64,000 bases of DNA from Rathayibacter sp. Leaf185. GTDB taxonomy: Bacteria > Actinomycetota > Actinomycetes > Actinomycetales > Microbacteriaceae. Both the position numbers and the translations under genes were made by a program. The notes beneath the pieces are model-generated. The model was not told where the DNA came from. It searched no databases and saw only the letters and a list, made by a program, of their open reading frames with translations. This document shows positions 51,946 through 60,599 of the stretch, in pieces (positions within the stretch are counted from its first letter, which is position 1; each line of letters starts with the position of its first letter). The stretch covers positions 318,575 through 382,574 of the forward strand of contig NZ_LMPP01000002.1 of NCBI RefSeq assembly GCF_001423885.1, read 5' to 3'.

Positions 51946-53054
51946 TCGACCTGCTGCTGCGCCTCCTGGCCTGCCTCCTTCCTCCGCTCGCGCGCGACCG
52001 CTACCTCGAGGAGTGGCGCGCCGATATCGCCGGCGCGCCCGAGCACCGCCGCGACGTCCTCCTGGGCGCGCTCGTGCTCAGTGCCACCCTCGACCGGGGA
52101 CTGCCCGCGCATTCGGGCGAGCCGCGGTTCCTCCGGCCGCGCCGCCTCGCCCGGCGGGGCCTGGGGCTGCTGACCGCGGCGGCCGTGGTGCTGATCGGCA
52201 TCTACCTCACCGGCGGGGGCATCGTTCCCGAGGGCGCCTCGGAGGGCGTGCTCGCCGCGCTGCAGGCGACCGGCAGGACCCTCACCGTGCTGGCGATCGT
52301 GACCGCGCTCGTCGGAGCCGCCTACCTCGCCGGCGCGGCCCGCGCGGCCGCGACGCGCACGGCCCGGATCTCGCTGCTCGCGGCCATCGCCGGACCCGCC
52401 ATGGTCGTCGTCGGGGTCCTGGTGCCCGGAGCTCCGTGGTGGCTGCCGCTGCTGGGCTTCACCGTCGTGTTCGCCGGGCTCGCCACCGGGATCGCGGTCA
52501 CGGGCGGGACGCGTCCGATCGCCGTCGAGCATCGGACGGCGCCTCGGCGGCAGCGTGTGCCCGTCGCCGTCGGTAGTGCCGTGCTCGTGGTCGCCGTGAT
52601 CGTGGTCGGTGGGATCGACCTGATCGTCTGGAACCCGCTGTCGAAGGTACCGGGCACCGATCTCGCGACCATCTACGCGCTGATGGCCGAGCGCGACGGG
52701 TTCTCCCTCACGGGGACCCTCGTCGCGACGGCGATCTGGGCGGTCTTCTGGAGCGTGCCCGCGCTGCTCGTGGCGGGGCTCGCCGTGCACCGCGCGGGAG
52801 CGAACCTCACTCCGCGACGCCTCGTGATCGTGATGCTCTCGCTGGTCGGCGCCGCGATCTTCTGCCGCTTCTTCACCGGCTTCGGGATCGGCATGTCGAT
52901 CGCCGACTCCTTCTCCACGAACGGCGGCGACGGGTCGATCGTCTCGGCGGTGCTCCCTTCGGTGGGTCAGCTCGCGCTCGCGGGGGCAGCGATCGCACTC
53001 GGCTGGGCTCCGCGCGTGCAGTCCAGGCCGGTCGAGAGCGCGGCGGTCGCCTGA
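51942..53054 (+). CDS. Multi-TM membrane protein coupled to PadR
   Basis: 370-aa protein. A short cytoplasmic N-terminal segment (LLACLLPPLARDRYLEEWRADIAGAPEHRRDVLLGAL), of the kind that begins many membrane proteins paired with PadR regulators, then about eight TM helices. No enzyme motif. Probably the regulated partner of the overlapping PadR gene; function unknown. Confidence 0.75.
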   Translation: MIDLLLRLLACLLPPLARDRYLEEWRADIAGAPEHRRDVLLGALVLSATLDRGLPAHSGEPRFLRPRRLARRGLGLLTAAAVVLIGIYLTGGGIVPEGASEGVLAALQATGRTLTVLAIVTALVGAAYLAGAARAAATRTARISLLAAIAGPAMVVVGVLVPGAPWWLPLLGFTVVFAGLATGIAVTGGTRPIAVEHRTAPRRQRVPVAVGSAVLVVAVIVVGGIDLIVWNPLSKVPGTDLATIYALMAERDGFSLTGTLVATAIWAVFWSVPALLVAGLAVHRAGANLTPRRLVIVMLSLVGAAIFCRFFTGFGIGMSIADSFSTNGGDGSIVSAVLPSVGQLALAGAAIALGWAPRVQSRPVESAAVA

Positions 53055-53057
53055 CGT

Positions 53058-53131
53058 GCGCACAACGTCAGCCAGGATCGCCTCTCGCGCGCGATGGTGC
53101 ACGAGCGCCACTCTCAGCTGACGTTGCGCGC
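53058..53131. repeat. 74-bp intergenic palindrome
   Basis: GCGCACAACGTCAGC (53058-53072) pairs with GCTGACGTTGCGCGC (53117-53131) with one mismatch, around a 44-base interior. It lies between convergent stops and next to a separate strong terminator, so it is not needed for termination; resembles a dispersed palindromic element. Confidence 0.6.
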
Positions 53132-53136
53132 GCAGA

Positions 53137-53169
53137 AGCGGGGCCGGCGGACGAACCGCCGACCCCGCT
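53137..53169. terminator. Bidirectional terminator between convergent genes
   Basis: AGCGGGGCCGGCGG (53137-53150) and CCGCCGACCCCGCT (53156-53169), 14-bp stem with one mismatch and a 5-base loop, immediately after the amidase stop on the minus strand. Confidence 0.7.
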
Positions 53170-53182
53170 TCCGCTGCACTGA

Positions 53183-55099
53183 CTACTTCTGGGCGGTCCG
53201 CCTGCGCGTCGCGGTCAGCGCCAGCGCACCCGCGCCTCCGGCCACGAGCGCGAACGCCAGGGCGGCGAGCCCGGTCGTCCCCTCGGTGCCGGTGTGCGCG
53301 AGGGCAGCGGCGGGCTTACCAGTAGCGGTCGCGGTCGGAGTCGCGGACGGCACCGGGACGACCGGCGCGGCCGTCGCAGTCGGCGCCGCAGTCGGCTCAG
53401 GCGACACGGTCGGCTCAGGCGACACGGTCGGCTCCGGCGTCACCGTCGGCTCCGGCGTCGGCACGGTCGCCGCCAGCTCCGGAGTCGAGGCCGGCGCCAC
53501 GCGGTGCAGCGTCGCCTGCTCGTAGTCGTACGACATCGCGAGCAGCGCCGCGTCCTGGCTGCGCGGGGCGGCCAGCTCGAGGCCCGCTGCGGCTCCGGTC
53601 GAGGTGAATCCGGCCGGCAGCGAGACCGTCGGGACTCCGGTGTTCGCGCCGACGTCGCAGAACGTCGTGCCCGCCCAGTCGGGAGTCGCCGAGGTCGCGC
53701 TGGTCGGCATCGCCAGGGCGTCGAGGTCGTTGTCGACGAAGAACTGGTCCATCGCCGCCTTGCCCGCGTCCTGAGCGGCGATCGCCGCGTCGTAGGCGGG
53801 GTTCGGGATGTCGGCGTTGCTCTCGAAGAAGGCGACGTCGTCCGGCAGCAGCGAGGTCTTGCCGTCGGCGATGACGTCCGAGAAGGTCAGCGCGTCGGCC
53901 GGCTCGGTGAGGGCGGCGAGGCCCTCGGGCCAGGTCGCCTCGGTGGTGGCGAAGAACGAGTCGATGCCCGGGCGCATGTCGAGGTAGCCGCCGCTGACGA
54001 GCGTGCCCGAGACGAACTCGCGGGTGAAGGTCGGCACCTCGACGATCTCGGCTCCCTGCGCGGCCAGGTCGGCGACGGCCTGGTCGATGAGCGCCGTGGT
54101 CTCGGCGAGGCCGGGGCGGGCCGGGTCCTCCTCGTAGTCCCAGCGGACGTAGCCGATGCGCTTGCCCTCGAGGGCGGTGTCGCTGAGCCCCTCGACGTAG
54201 GTCGAGCTGTCCTGGTCGTCGGCGATGACGGTCAGCGGGTCGGTCGGGTCGAAGCCGGCCAGCACCTCCATCAGCAGGGCCGCGTCGGTCACGGTCGTGG
54301 TCATCGGGCCCGAGACGTCCTGGCGGGGCGAGAGCGGGACGATGCCGGTGACGCTGGTCAGGCCCATGGTCGGGCGGTAGCCGACGAGGCTCTGGTGCGC
54401 GCTCGGGCCGACGATCGAGCCGCAGGTGTCGGTGCCGAGGCCCGCGGGGGCGTAGCCGGCGGCGACGGCCGCGCCGGTGCCTCCGCTCGAGCCGCTGGCG
54501 CTGTTGGCCTGGTTGTAGGGGTTGTGGGTGCGGCCGCGCTCGGAGCTGAGCGTGTACGTGCCGTGCCAGGCGAACTCGGCCATGTTGGTCTTCGCGAGGA
54601 TGATCGCGCCGGCCGCGCGCAGGCGCTCCACCGCTGTCGAGTCGAGCTTGGTCTGGTAGGTGTGCAGGGAGGCGCTGCCGGCGGTCGTCGGCATGTCGAA
54701 CGTGGCGTAGTTGTCCTTCACCACGATCGGGATGCCGTGCAGCGGGCCGCGGATCGTGCCGGCCGCGCGCTCGGCGTCGAGCTCGGCCGCGGTGGCGAGC
54801 GCCTCCGGGTTGGCGAGGATCACCGCCGCGAGGCCGGGCTGGTCGCCGTAGGGGTCGTCGTACGCGGCGATGCGGTCGAGGTACCGCTGGGTGAGCGCGA
54901 CGGAGGTGGTCGCTCCCGACTCGAGCAGCGCGAGCGCGTCCGTGATGCTGAGGTCGACGACCGCGGGGGCGGTGACGGCGGGGGCGGTGGTCGCGCCGAA
55001 CGCCGAGGGGGCGGCGAGGGCGGCGCTGAGGGCGAGGCCGGAGCAGAGGGCGGTGGCGGCGGAGAGTCGGGCGACCCTCCGGGCGGGGGAGAGAGACAA
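53183..55099 (-). CDS. Exported amidase-signature enzyme with LAXTG cell-wall anchor
   Basis: 638-aa amidase-signature hydrolase. The TTG start at 55099 (GAAGG upstream) gives a clean signal peptide (SAATALCSGLALSAALAAPSAFGA). Catalytic triad Lys128 (VVKDNY), cis-Ser204 (GSSGG) and nucleophile Ser228 (DTCGSI), with the 24-residue Ser-Ser spacing of the family. C-terminal Pro-Glu-Pro-Thr repeat spacer (about 541-590), then LAHTG (600-604), hydrophobic helix and RRRTAQK, a sortase signal. It should work at the cell surface on an amide substrate (peptide amide, amino-acid amide or acyl homologue); exact substrate unknown. Confidence 0.88.
   Translation of the reverse strand: MSLSPARRVARLSAATALCSGLALSAALAAPSAFGATTAPAVTAPAVVDLSITDALALLESGATTSVALTQRYLDRIAAYDDPYGDQPGLAAVILANPEALATAAELDAERAAGTIRGPLHGIPIVVKDNYATFDMPTTAGSASLHTYQTKLDSTAVERLRAAGAIILAKTNMAEFAWHGTYTLSSERGRTHNPYNQANSASGSSGGTGAAVAAGYAPAGLGTDTCGSIVGPSAHQSLVGYRPTMGLTSVTGIVPLSPRQDVSGPMTTTVTDAALLMEVLAGFDPTDPLTVIADDQDSSTYVEGLSDTALEGKRIGYVRWDYEEDPARPGLAETTALIDQAVADLAAQGAEIVEVPTFTREFVSGTLVSGGYLDMRPGIDSFFATTEATWPEGLAALTEPADALTFSDVIADGKTSLLPDDVAFFESNADIPNPAYDAAIAAQDAGKAAMDQFFVDNDLDALAMPTSATSATPDWAGTTFCDVGANTGVPTVSLPAGFTSTGAAAGLELAAPRSQDAALLAMSYDYEQATLHRVAPASTPELAATVPTPEPTVTPEPTVSPEPTVSPEPTAAPTATAAPVVPVPSATPTATATGKPAAALAHTGTEGTTGLAALAFALVAGGAGALALTATRRRTAQK
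53391..53462 (-). repeat. Four 18-bp tandem repeats coding a PEPT spacer
   Basis: Copies at 53391, 53409, 53427 and 53445 encode the Thr-Val-Ser/Thr-Pro-Glu-Pro repeat in the amidase wall spacer. The first two are identical, so recent slippage or copy-number variation between strains is likely. Confidence 0.85.
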
Positions 55100-55212
55100 G
55101 CGGGAACCTTCGGATCGAGTGAGAGGGGGCTTGGAACCTCCCCAGTTTCGAGGGGCCGTGTTGCCGCTCTGTTTCCGTCCCGGGTCGATCGAGCGCACCC
55201 GCGTGTCACCCT

Positions 55213-55440
55213 TCAACGGGTAGGCGCCACCGCCCCCTCCGGCACGTGGGTGAGGATGTCGCCCGGCTGGCAGCCGAGGACCTCGCAGATGGCGTCGAGG
55301 GTCGAGAAGCGGACGGCCTTGGCGCGGCCGTTCTTGAGGATCGAGATGTTGGCGGTGGTGATGCCGACGGCCGCGGCGAGGTCGGTGACCGACATCTTGC
55401 GCTTGGCCAGCTCGACGTCGAGGTTGATGACGATGGCCAT
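55213..55440 (-). CDS. XRE-family (Cro/CI-type) small regulator
   Basis: 75-aa helix-turn-helix protein (LDVELAKRKMSVTDLAAAVGITTANISILKNGRAKAVRFSTLDAICEVLGCQPGDIL), single-domain. This subgroup is regularly paired with DUF2975 membrane proteins, as here, where its ATG overlaps the stop of the DUF2975 gene (TGATG). Confidence 0.92.
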   Translation of the reverse strand: MAIVINLDVELAKRKMSVTDLAAAVGITTANISILKNGRAKAVRFSTLDAICEVLGCQPGDILTHVPEGAVAPTR

Positions 55441-55907
55441 CAGACGACCTCGGCGAGCTCGCTGCGCTGCTCGACGGCGAGGTGCAGGAGGCGGCGCATC
55501 ACGACCACGAGCAGGGCCAGGGCGGCGCTCGCGACGGCCACCAGCGCGAAGGCGAATGCGGGGAGCGGGGCTGGGACCGCGGCGAAGACGGCGATCGCGC
55601 CGACCGTCGCGAGGACCGAGCCCGCGACGAAGGCGCCGATCGCGAGGTCGACCCAGAGGTCGGAGCGGCGGTCGCCGGCGAACAGCGCGTCGTCGCGGAC
55701 GAGGCTGAGCAGGCGCCAGATCGACACCAGCACCACCTCGATGCACAGCACTCCGGCGACGACCACGGCGACCAGGACGCCGTCGACCGGCCCGCCGTCG
55801 AGGGCGGTGAGCGCGACCGAGCCGACGCTGAGCTGGGCCAGCACGGAGCCGAGCAGCAGCAGGACGAGCAGCGCGCGGAGCGCGACGAGGACGGTTCGGG
55901 GCATCAT
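55440..55907 (-). CDS. DUF2975 family membrane protein
   Basis: 155-aa four-TM protein (RTVLVALRALLVLLLLGSVLAQLSV, VAVVVAGVLCIEVVLVSIWRLLSLV, LWVDLAIGAFVAGSVLATVGAI, FALVAVASAALALLVVVMRRLLHLAVEQRSELAEVV). DUF2975 with an adjacent XRE regulator is a recurrent unit of unknown role. Promoter lies in the AT-rich gap upstream shared with the lipoprotein gene. Confidence 0.88.
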   Translation of the reverse strand: MMPRTVLVALRALLVLLLLGSVLAQLSVGSVALTALDGGPVDGVLVAVVVAGVLCIEVVLVSIWRLLSLVRDDALFAGDRRSDLWVDLAIGAFVAGSVLATVGAIAVFAAVPAPLPAFAFALVAVASAALALLVVVMRRLLHLAVEQRSELAEVV

Positions 55908-55916
55908 CAGCTCCTG

Positions 55917-55952
55917 TATCGAATAACGTGCGGTTCGTATTGTTTATCGATA
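55917..55952. promoter_or_regulatory. AT-rich dyad in divergent promoter region
   Basis: TATCGA (55917-55922) and TCGATA (55947-55952) flank a locally AT-rich stretch (GAATAACG, TCGTATTGTTTATCG). The only such stretch nearby; it probably contains the promoter of the DUF2975/XRE pair and possibly the XRE operator. Confidence 0.45.
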
Positions 55953-56003
55953 CTGTCACCTCTCGAGACCGGCGGCAAGGCGCCTCCGGGGACGGGTGGC
56001 ACG

Positions 56004-57038
56004 ATGGCGCGGTATCGACGACTCCTCGGCGCGGCTCTGCTCGCCGGTGCCCTGCTCACCGGAGCACTGACCGGCTGCTCGGCGGACCACGGGCGGGCGC
56101 TCGACGCGGCGCTGTCGGTGGACCAGTGCGTGCTCGAGAGCACCACGGACTCGCGCCCGCGCCCGTTCCTCTCGCGGGACACCCCCGCGGTGTTCGACGT
56201 CGGCGTGACCGCGTCGGAGGAGTGCACGCTCGAGCAGCTGACCGCGACCGCGATGACGGTGGCCGAGGCCGCGGTGGAGGCGCTCGACGGCGTCCCCGCC
56301 TGGCTCACCTCGAGCGAGTACACCCAGCGCGTCGGCGACGACGTGTTCGCGATCGCCGACGTCCACGTCGATCCGCGCGCGGTCGTCGCCGCGCTCGAGG
56401 GCTGGGATGCGCTGCGCCGCGACGTCGACGGCGGCGTCGCGGTGCGGACGTTCGCGGGCGACTCCGCGATCGAGGTCGGGCTCGCCGCGGGGAGCCCCGA
56501 CACGGCGATGGGGGTGCTCGAGAGGTTCCTCGCGGGCGGCACGGCGATCTCGCGGGGGATCCCGGAGTGGACCATCACCCGGCCGGCGGGCGGCGGGCTC
56601 CCCGCCTCCGCGGTCGTCGTTCACGAGCGGCCCGCGGAGGAGCTGCTCCGCCTCGCGCGGGAGATCGAGGGGGCCTTCACCGGCGCGACGTCGATGCAGC
56701 TCGGTGCCACGGTGCTGAGCTTCACCGTGAAAGGCGGCGATGGCGCGGGGCGCCCTCTGACCGACTCCGCCCTCTGGTCGTCGGTGCTCGGCACGATGAC
56801 GGCGATGACGGACCGGGGGAGCGGCTACGGCATCGGCGGAGTCGTCGACGCGGAGGCGGCGGACGGCTCGGGGCGGGTCGTCGACGACTTCGCAGCGGCG
56901 AGCACCGACTGCGCGGCGCCTCCGGGCGGGGGTGCGACCACGCGGGCCGCCTTCGATCACCTGGCCACCGTGATCAGGCCCGCGCATCCGGGGATGCTGT
57001 TCCCGCAGGCCGGGCTGAGCGCCCCCGCGTGCCGGTGA
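56004..57038 (+). CDS. Hypothetical lipoprotein, 344 aa
   Basis: Signal peptide with lipobox LTGC at about 22-25. The mature part is a soluble alpha/beta protein with several repeats of a helix-strand unit, and an N-terminal Cys pair (VDQCVLES ... SEECTLEQL). No known family recognised. GGGTGG lies before ATG 56004. Divergent from the DUF2975/XRE pair. Confidence 0.7.
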   Translation: MARYRRLLGAALLAGALLTGALTGCSADHGRALDAALSVDQCVLESTTDSRPRPFLSRDTPAVFDVGVTASEECTLEQLTATAMTVAEAAVEALDGVPAWLTSSEYTQRVGDDVFAIADVHVDPRAVVAALEGWDALRRDVDGGVAVRTFAGDSAIEVGLAAGSPDTAMGVLERFLAGGTAISRGIPEWTITRPAGGGLPASAVVVHERPAEELLRLAREIEGAFTGATSMQLGATVLSFTVKGGDGAGRPLTDSALWSSVLGTMTAMTDRGSGYGIGGVVDAEAADGSGRVVDDFAAASTDCAAPPGGGATTRAAFDHLATVIRPAHPGMLFPQAGLSAPACR

Positions 57039-57061
57039 CCGGCGGAACAGCCTCACAACCA

Positions 57062-57115
57062 AGGCTGAACGACCTCGATGCCCGAATATGCGACGTTTCG
57101 CCTGATCCAGCCTTA
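57062..57115. terminator. Candidate stem-loop between convergent genes
   Basis: AAGGCTG (57062-57068) and CAGCCTT (57109-57115) with a 40-base, less GC-rich interior, between the lipoprotein stop and the MurE-like stop. Confidence 0.4.
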
Positions 57116-57134
57116 CTCGTGTGGCCCCGCGCCG

Positions 57135-58652
57135 TCACACCGCCCAGCCCGCCTCCGCCAGCGCGAGCGCCGCGTCGGCGCGGGGCGAGTACGGCAGGTC
57201 GGTGTCGAGCACCACGCGGTAGTCGGTGTCGCCCGGGCCGACCCAGAGGATGGAGTCGTCGGCGCGCGCGTCGCCCAGCGCGGCCCGCACGGCGAGGGCC
57301 GGCTCGGGGACCTCGCGCACCTCGCAGCCGCGACCGAGGGCGCCGTCGAGCAGGGCGCGGCGGATCCGCGCCGGGTCCTCGAAGCGCGGGTGGTGGTCGG
57401 TGACGATCACGAGGTCGGCCCGGTCGGCGGCGGCGCGGCCCATCGGCGCGCGCTTGCTCGGGTCGCGGTCGCCGTCGGCGCCGAGGATGACGAGCACGCG
57501 GCCCGGGGTCACCTCGCACAGGGCGTCGACGGTGCGCGCGACCGAGTCGGGGGTGTGCGAGAAGTCGACGTAGAGGCGCGGGCCCTCGGCGCCCGAGACG
57601 AGCAGGGTCCGGCCGGGCACCGAGACGACGATCCCGGAGGCGAGTGCCGCGGCGATCGCGGACCGCGCGTGGCCCGCCTCCACCAGCATCACGACGGCCA
57701 GCGCGGCGTTCGACGCCATGTGGCGGCCGATCAGGGGGACGGAGGTGGTCATCGACCAGCCGTCGGGGGCCACGAGCCTGAAGCGCGTCCCGGTCGCGGA
57801 CGACGCGAGGACGTCCACGGTCCAGTCCGCGTCGACGGTGCCGACCGTGACCACGGGCACCTCCGCCTCCGCGGCGACGGTGCGACCCGACTCCGAGTCG
57901 ACGACGACGACTCCGCGGCGACTCCGATCGGGACGGAAGAGCCGCTGCTTCGCCCGGAGGTAGGTGCCCAGGTCGCCGAAGTCGTCGAGGTGGTCGTGGC
58001 TGAGGTTGGTGAAGCCGGCGACGTCGAAGACGAGCCCCTCGACGCGCGAGCGGACGAGAGCCTGCGCGCTGACCTCGATCGCGGCGGACTCGACTCCGTC
58101 CTCGTTCATCCGCGCGAGGAGCGCGTGCAGCTCCGACGCCTCCGGAGAGGTCAGCCGGCTCGCGACCACGTGGTCGCCGCTGCGCCGCTCGGCCGTCGAG
58201 CTGATCCCCGAGGTCGCTCCGAGCTGCCGCAGCACCGCGTCGAGGAGGTGCACCGTGCTGGTCTTGCCGTTGGTGCCCGTCACGCCGAGGAGCGTCGGTC
58301 GCAGCCGGTCGGTGCCGTAGACGCGGGCGGCGACGGCGCCCAGTGCGGTGCGCGGGTCGGGGCTCACGAGCACGGGCAGTTCGGAGGCGCGCGCCGCGGT
58401 CATCCCGGCCTCATCGGTCAGCACGGCGACGGCTCCCGCCGCGGCCGCCTGTGCGGCGAACTCCGCACCGTGCGATCGGCGGCCCGGGAGCGCGGCGAAG
58501 AGCGCCCCCGCCCGCACCTCGCGGTGCGACACGGTGACGCTCGTCACCACGACGTCGCCGCGGCCGTCGAGCCCGAGCCCGACGGCCGCGGCGAGCTCTT
58601 CGAGCCGAGCCCCTCTGCAGTGGCTCGGCTCGAGGAGCCGGAAGACCGGCAT
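57135..58652 (-). CDS. Mur ligase family protein, divergent MurE paralogue
   Basis: 505-aa Mur ligase with the three domains of MurE: N-terminal UDP-binding domain, central ATPase with GVTGTNGKTS (123-132) and SPEASELHALL, and C-terminal domain. Compared with MurE, the amino-acid specificity loop DDNPR reads DHHPR (VIVTDHHPRFEDP) and the terminal GKGHE reads GPGDT (ILWVGPGDTDYR). It is not in a division/cell-wall cluster but 3 bp after a manganese catalase gene. Probable ATP-dependent amide-bond ligase; whether it acts on UDP-MurNAc-peptides or another acceptor is open. Microbacteriaceae have unusual position-3 amino acids in peptidoglycan, which may bear on this. Confidence 0.8.
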   Translation of the reverse strand: MPVFRLLEPSHCRGARLEELAAAVGLGLDGRGDVVVTSVTVSHREVRAGALFAALPGRRSHGAEFAAQAAAAGAVAVLTDEAGMTAARASELPVLVSPDPRTALGAVAARVYGTDRLRPTLLGVTGTNGKTSTVHLLDAVLRQLGATSGISSTAERRSGDHVVASRLTSPEASELHALLARMNEDGVESAAIEVSAQALVRSRVEGLVFDVAGFTNLSHDHLDDFGDLGTYLRAKQRLFRPDRSRRGVVVVDSESGRTVAAEAEVPVVTVGTVDADWTVDVLASSATGTRFRLVAPDGWSMTTSVPLIGRHMASNAALAVVMLVEAGHARSAIAAALASGIVVSVPGRTLLVSGAEGPRLYVDFSHTPDSVARTVDALCEVTPGRVLVILGADGDRDPSKRAPMGRAAADRADLVIVTDHHPRFEDPARIRRALLDGALGRGCEVREVPEPALAVRAALGDARADDSILWVGPGDTDYRVVLDTDLPYSPRADAALALAEAGWAV

Positions 58653-58655
58653 CCG

Positions 58656-59612
58656 CTACTTCGCGGTCGGCCCGTAGAACGAGCTGATCTCGTCGAGCTC
58701 CATCTCGGCCGTCGTCTGGATGAGCTTCAGCAGATCGGGGTCGAGGCCCGGTGCGTACTCCTCGAAGCGCTCGGGAGCGATGACCGAGGGAACGCCCTCG
58801 GGCGCCTGCTCCTTCGACTCCAAATCGGTGCCGTCGTTCGACGGCGAGGCCCCGCGGAAGATCTTCCCCGCCTCCGACGCGCCCTCGAGGTCGAAGGTGT
58901 ACTGCTTGCTCTGCAGCCCCAGGTCGAGGAGCTTCTTGACCTCGGGGAACTTCTCGGCGTTGGTCTTCGGGATCGGCAGGGTCTTCTTCCAGTCGATCCC
59001 GAGGGTCTCGAGCGCCTTCGCGTAGGCGTTCTCGTGCGCCTGGTCGCGGACGATCAGATAGGCGATCGTCGAGCGGGCCGTCTTGTTGGCGGTCATCTCG
59101 TAGATGCGCGACTTCTGCAGACGCCCGGTCGACTCGAGCATGAGGTTGTAGAGCAGGTCGAGCACGAGGTTGCCGGAGTTGTAGACGTAGCTGCCGCTCC
59201 ACGGGTTGCCCACCGAGTCGACCGGCAGGGCGCCCTGCGCGCCGACGAGGTAGTGGTGGATGTTGCCCGTGTCGAGGGCGATGTTCAGCGGAGTCGCGCC
59301 GCCCGAACCCGGCTTGTCGAGCGGATCGGTCGGCTTGCCCTGGTACTGCGGCGAGCCGTCGAGCAGGCGCGAGATGGTGGTGCCGATCAGCTCGACGTGG
59401 CTGATCTCCTCCGTGCCGATGCCCTGGATGAGGTCGCGGTAGGGCTTCGCGTCGGCGCCGCGGAAGTTCATCGCCTGGAAGAGGTACTGCATCATCGTGC
59501 GCATCTCGCCGAACTGACCGCCGAGCCCCTCCTGGAGCGCGTTCGCGGCGGCCGGATCCGGCTCGTCCTGCTCGATGTCGCTGATGAGTCGCTGCACGTG
59601 GAAGAACACCAT
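58656..59612 (-). CDS. Manganese catalase
   Basis: 318-aa non-haem dimanganese catalase of the ferritin-like fold: LGGQFGEMRTMMQYLFQAMNFRG, GIGTEEISHVELIGTTISRLLDG (Glu/His ligands), LMLESTGRLQKSRIYEMT and YLIVRDQAHENAYAKALETLG. Converts H2O2 to water and oxygen in the cytoplasm. ATG 59612 with GGAGG 3-4 bp upstream; the longer frame lacks a site. First gene of a two-gene unit with the MurE-like ligase. Confidence 0.94.
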   Translation of the reverse strand: MVFFHVQRLISDIEQDEPDPAAANALQEGLGGQFGEMRTMMQYLFQAMNFRGADAKPYRDLIQGIGTEEISHVELIGTTISRLLDGSPQYQGKPTDPLDKPGSGGATPLNIALDTGNIHHYLVGAQGALPVDSVGNPWSGSYVYNSGNLVLDLLYNLMLESTGRLQKSRIYEMTANKTARSTIAYLIVRDQAHENAYAKALETLGIDWKKTLPIPKTNAEKFPEVKKLLDLGLQSKQYTFDLEGASEAGKIFRGASPSNDGTDLESKEQAPEGVPSVIAPERFEEYAPGLDPDLLKLIQTTAEMELDEISSFYGPTAK

Positions 59613-59734
59613 TGCCTCCAGAAAGGATCGGGAATCTCCAGCGTCCGTCGTGCTCCGGGCGCTTGCTAAGAGGCTTGCCACGGAGGGTCGGGTGTGCACC
59701 GCGGGTGCCGGGAACGGCGTGGCAGGCTGGAGCG

Positions 59735-59995
59735 ATGCGGCCCTACGACACCCGAGCCCTCGCCTCCGCTGTGATCGGAGTCGCGGCCGTGCTGTCGATG
59801 TCCGTGCCCGCGGTGGGTGCGGTGCTCGCCGTCGTCGCGATCGTGCTCGGGCTCGGCGCCCGGCGGAGGCTGCGCGCCGACGAGACCCTCCGCGGCAGCC
59901 GTGCGAGCTTCGCGGGCGTGGTGCTCGGGCTGGGCGCGCTCGCGGTGGGGGTCGTCCCGCAGCTGCTCGGGAGCCTGCTGACGCTCCTCGCTTAG
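59735..59995 (+). CDS. DUF4190-type two- or three-TM small protein
   Basis: 86-aa membrane protein (TRALASAVIGVAAVLSMSVPAVGAVLAVVAIVLGLGARRRL, then SFAGVVLGLGALAVGVVPQLL), matching the DUF4190 pattern of unknown function. GGAG 5 bp before the ATG. Confidence 0.75.
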   Translation: MRPYDTRALASAVIGVAAVLSMSVPAVGAVLAVVAIVLGLGARRRLRADETLRGSRASFAGVVLGLGALAVGVVPQLLGSLLTLLA

Positions 59996-60008
59996 CGCCG
60001 CTCGTCGC

Positions 60009-60599
60009 CTAGCGCAGGGCGAACGCCTCCCGGTAGACGCTCTCGAGCTCGGGGGAGTCGGGGCCGCTCAGGCCGCAGGTGAGAATGACGCCTCCGGACG
60101 CCGCGACGAGGTAGTCGACGCCCGGCTCGAAGGTGATCGGGGCGCCGTCGACCGCCGACTCGGGCGACTGCGTCACCTCGAGGGTGTCGGCGACCTGCCC
60201 GGCGTAGCGGTCGACGACGCGGAGGGTGACGACTCCCTGGTCGATGCCGGTCGCCTCGGCGCGGAACGCGACCTCGGCGGGTTCGAGCGCCGCCGCATCC
60301 ACAGGGGAGCACATGTCCATCGGGCCCCCGGTGGAGGGGAGCTGGAGGGTGGAGGCTGCTCCGCCGCCGACCCCGAAGGCGAGCGGCAGCAGGAGCGACG
60401 CGGCGGCTCCCGCGCTCAGGGCGCCGACGCCGGCGATCATCCAGCGCGAGCGGCGGGTGGGCGTGTGCCGGGGGGTGTCGTCTCCGGTCGCCGCCGCGAG
60501 GTGCGCGCCGAGCTCCTCGGCGGTCAGCGGAGCGAGGCCGCGCGCGGGGTCGGCGGAGCGCATCCGCCAGCGGACCTCGTCGTCGTCGATTCCGGTCAT
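60009..60599 (-). CDS. Membrane anti-sigma-like protein
   Basis: 196-aa protein: acidic cytoplasmic N-terminus, TM helix (WMIAGVGALSAGAAASLLLPLAFGV, about 52-75) and an external domain with two cysteines (MDMCSP, VILTCG). ATG overlaps the sigma-factor stop (ATGA), the typical order of a sigma/anti-sigma pair. No HxxxCxxC zinc motif, so not a zinc anti-sigma. Sigma inhibition is inferred from context. Confidence 0.7.
   Translation of the reverse strand: MTGIDDDEVRWRMRSADPARGLAPLTAEELGAHLAAATGDDTPRHTPTRRSRWMIAGVGALSAGAAASLLLPLAFGVGGGAASTLQLPSTGGPMDMCSPVDAAALEPAEVAFRAEATGIDQGVVTLRVVDRYAGQVADTLEVTQSPESAVDGAPITFEPGVDYLVAASGGVILTCGLSGPDSPELESVYREAFALR

Noticed and set aside
53391-53462. Regular repeat array that might be a CRISPR
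   Set aside because: Period 18 without unique spacers and fully explained as codons for the Pro-Glu-Pro-Thr wall spacer of the amidase.
57062-57115. Structured RNA between the lipoprotein and MurE-like genes
   Set aside because: Only one 7-bp stem is convincing; kept as a possible terminator, not as an RNA gene.
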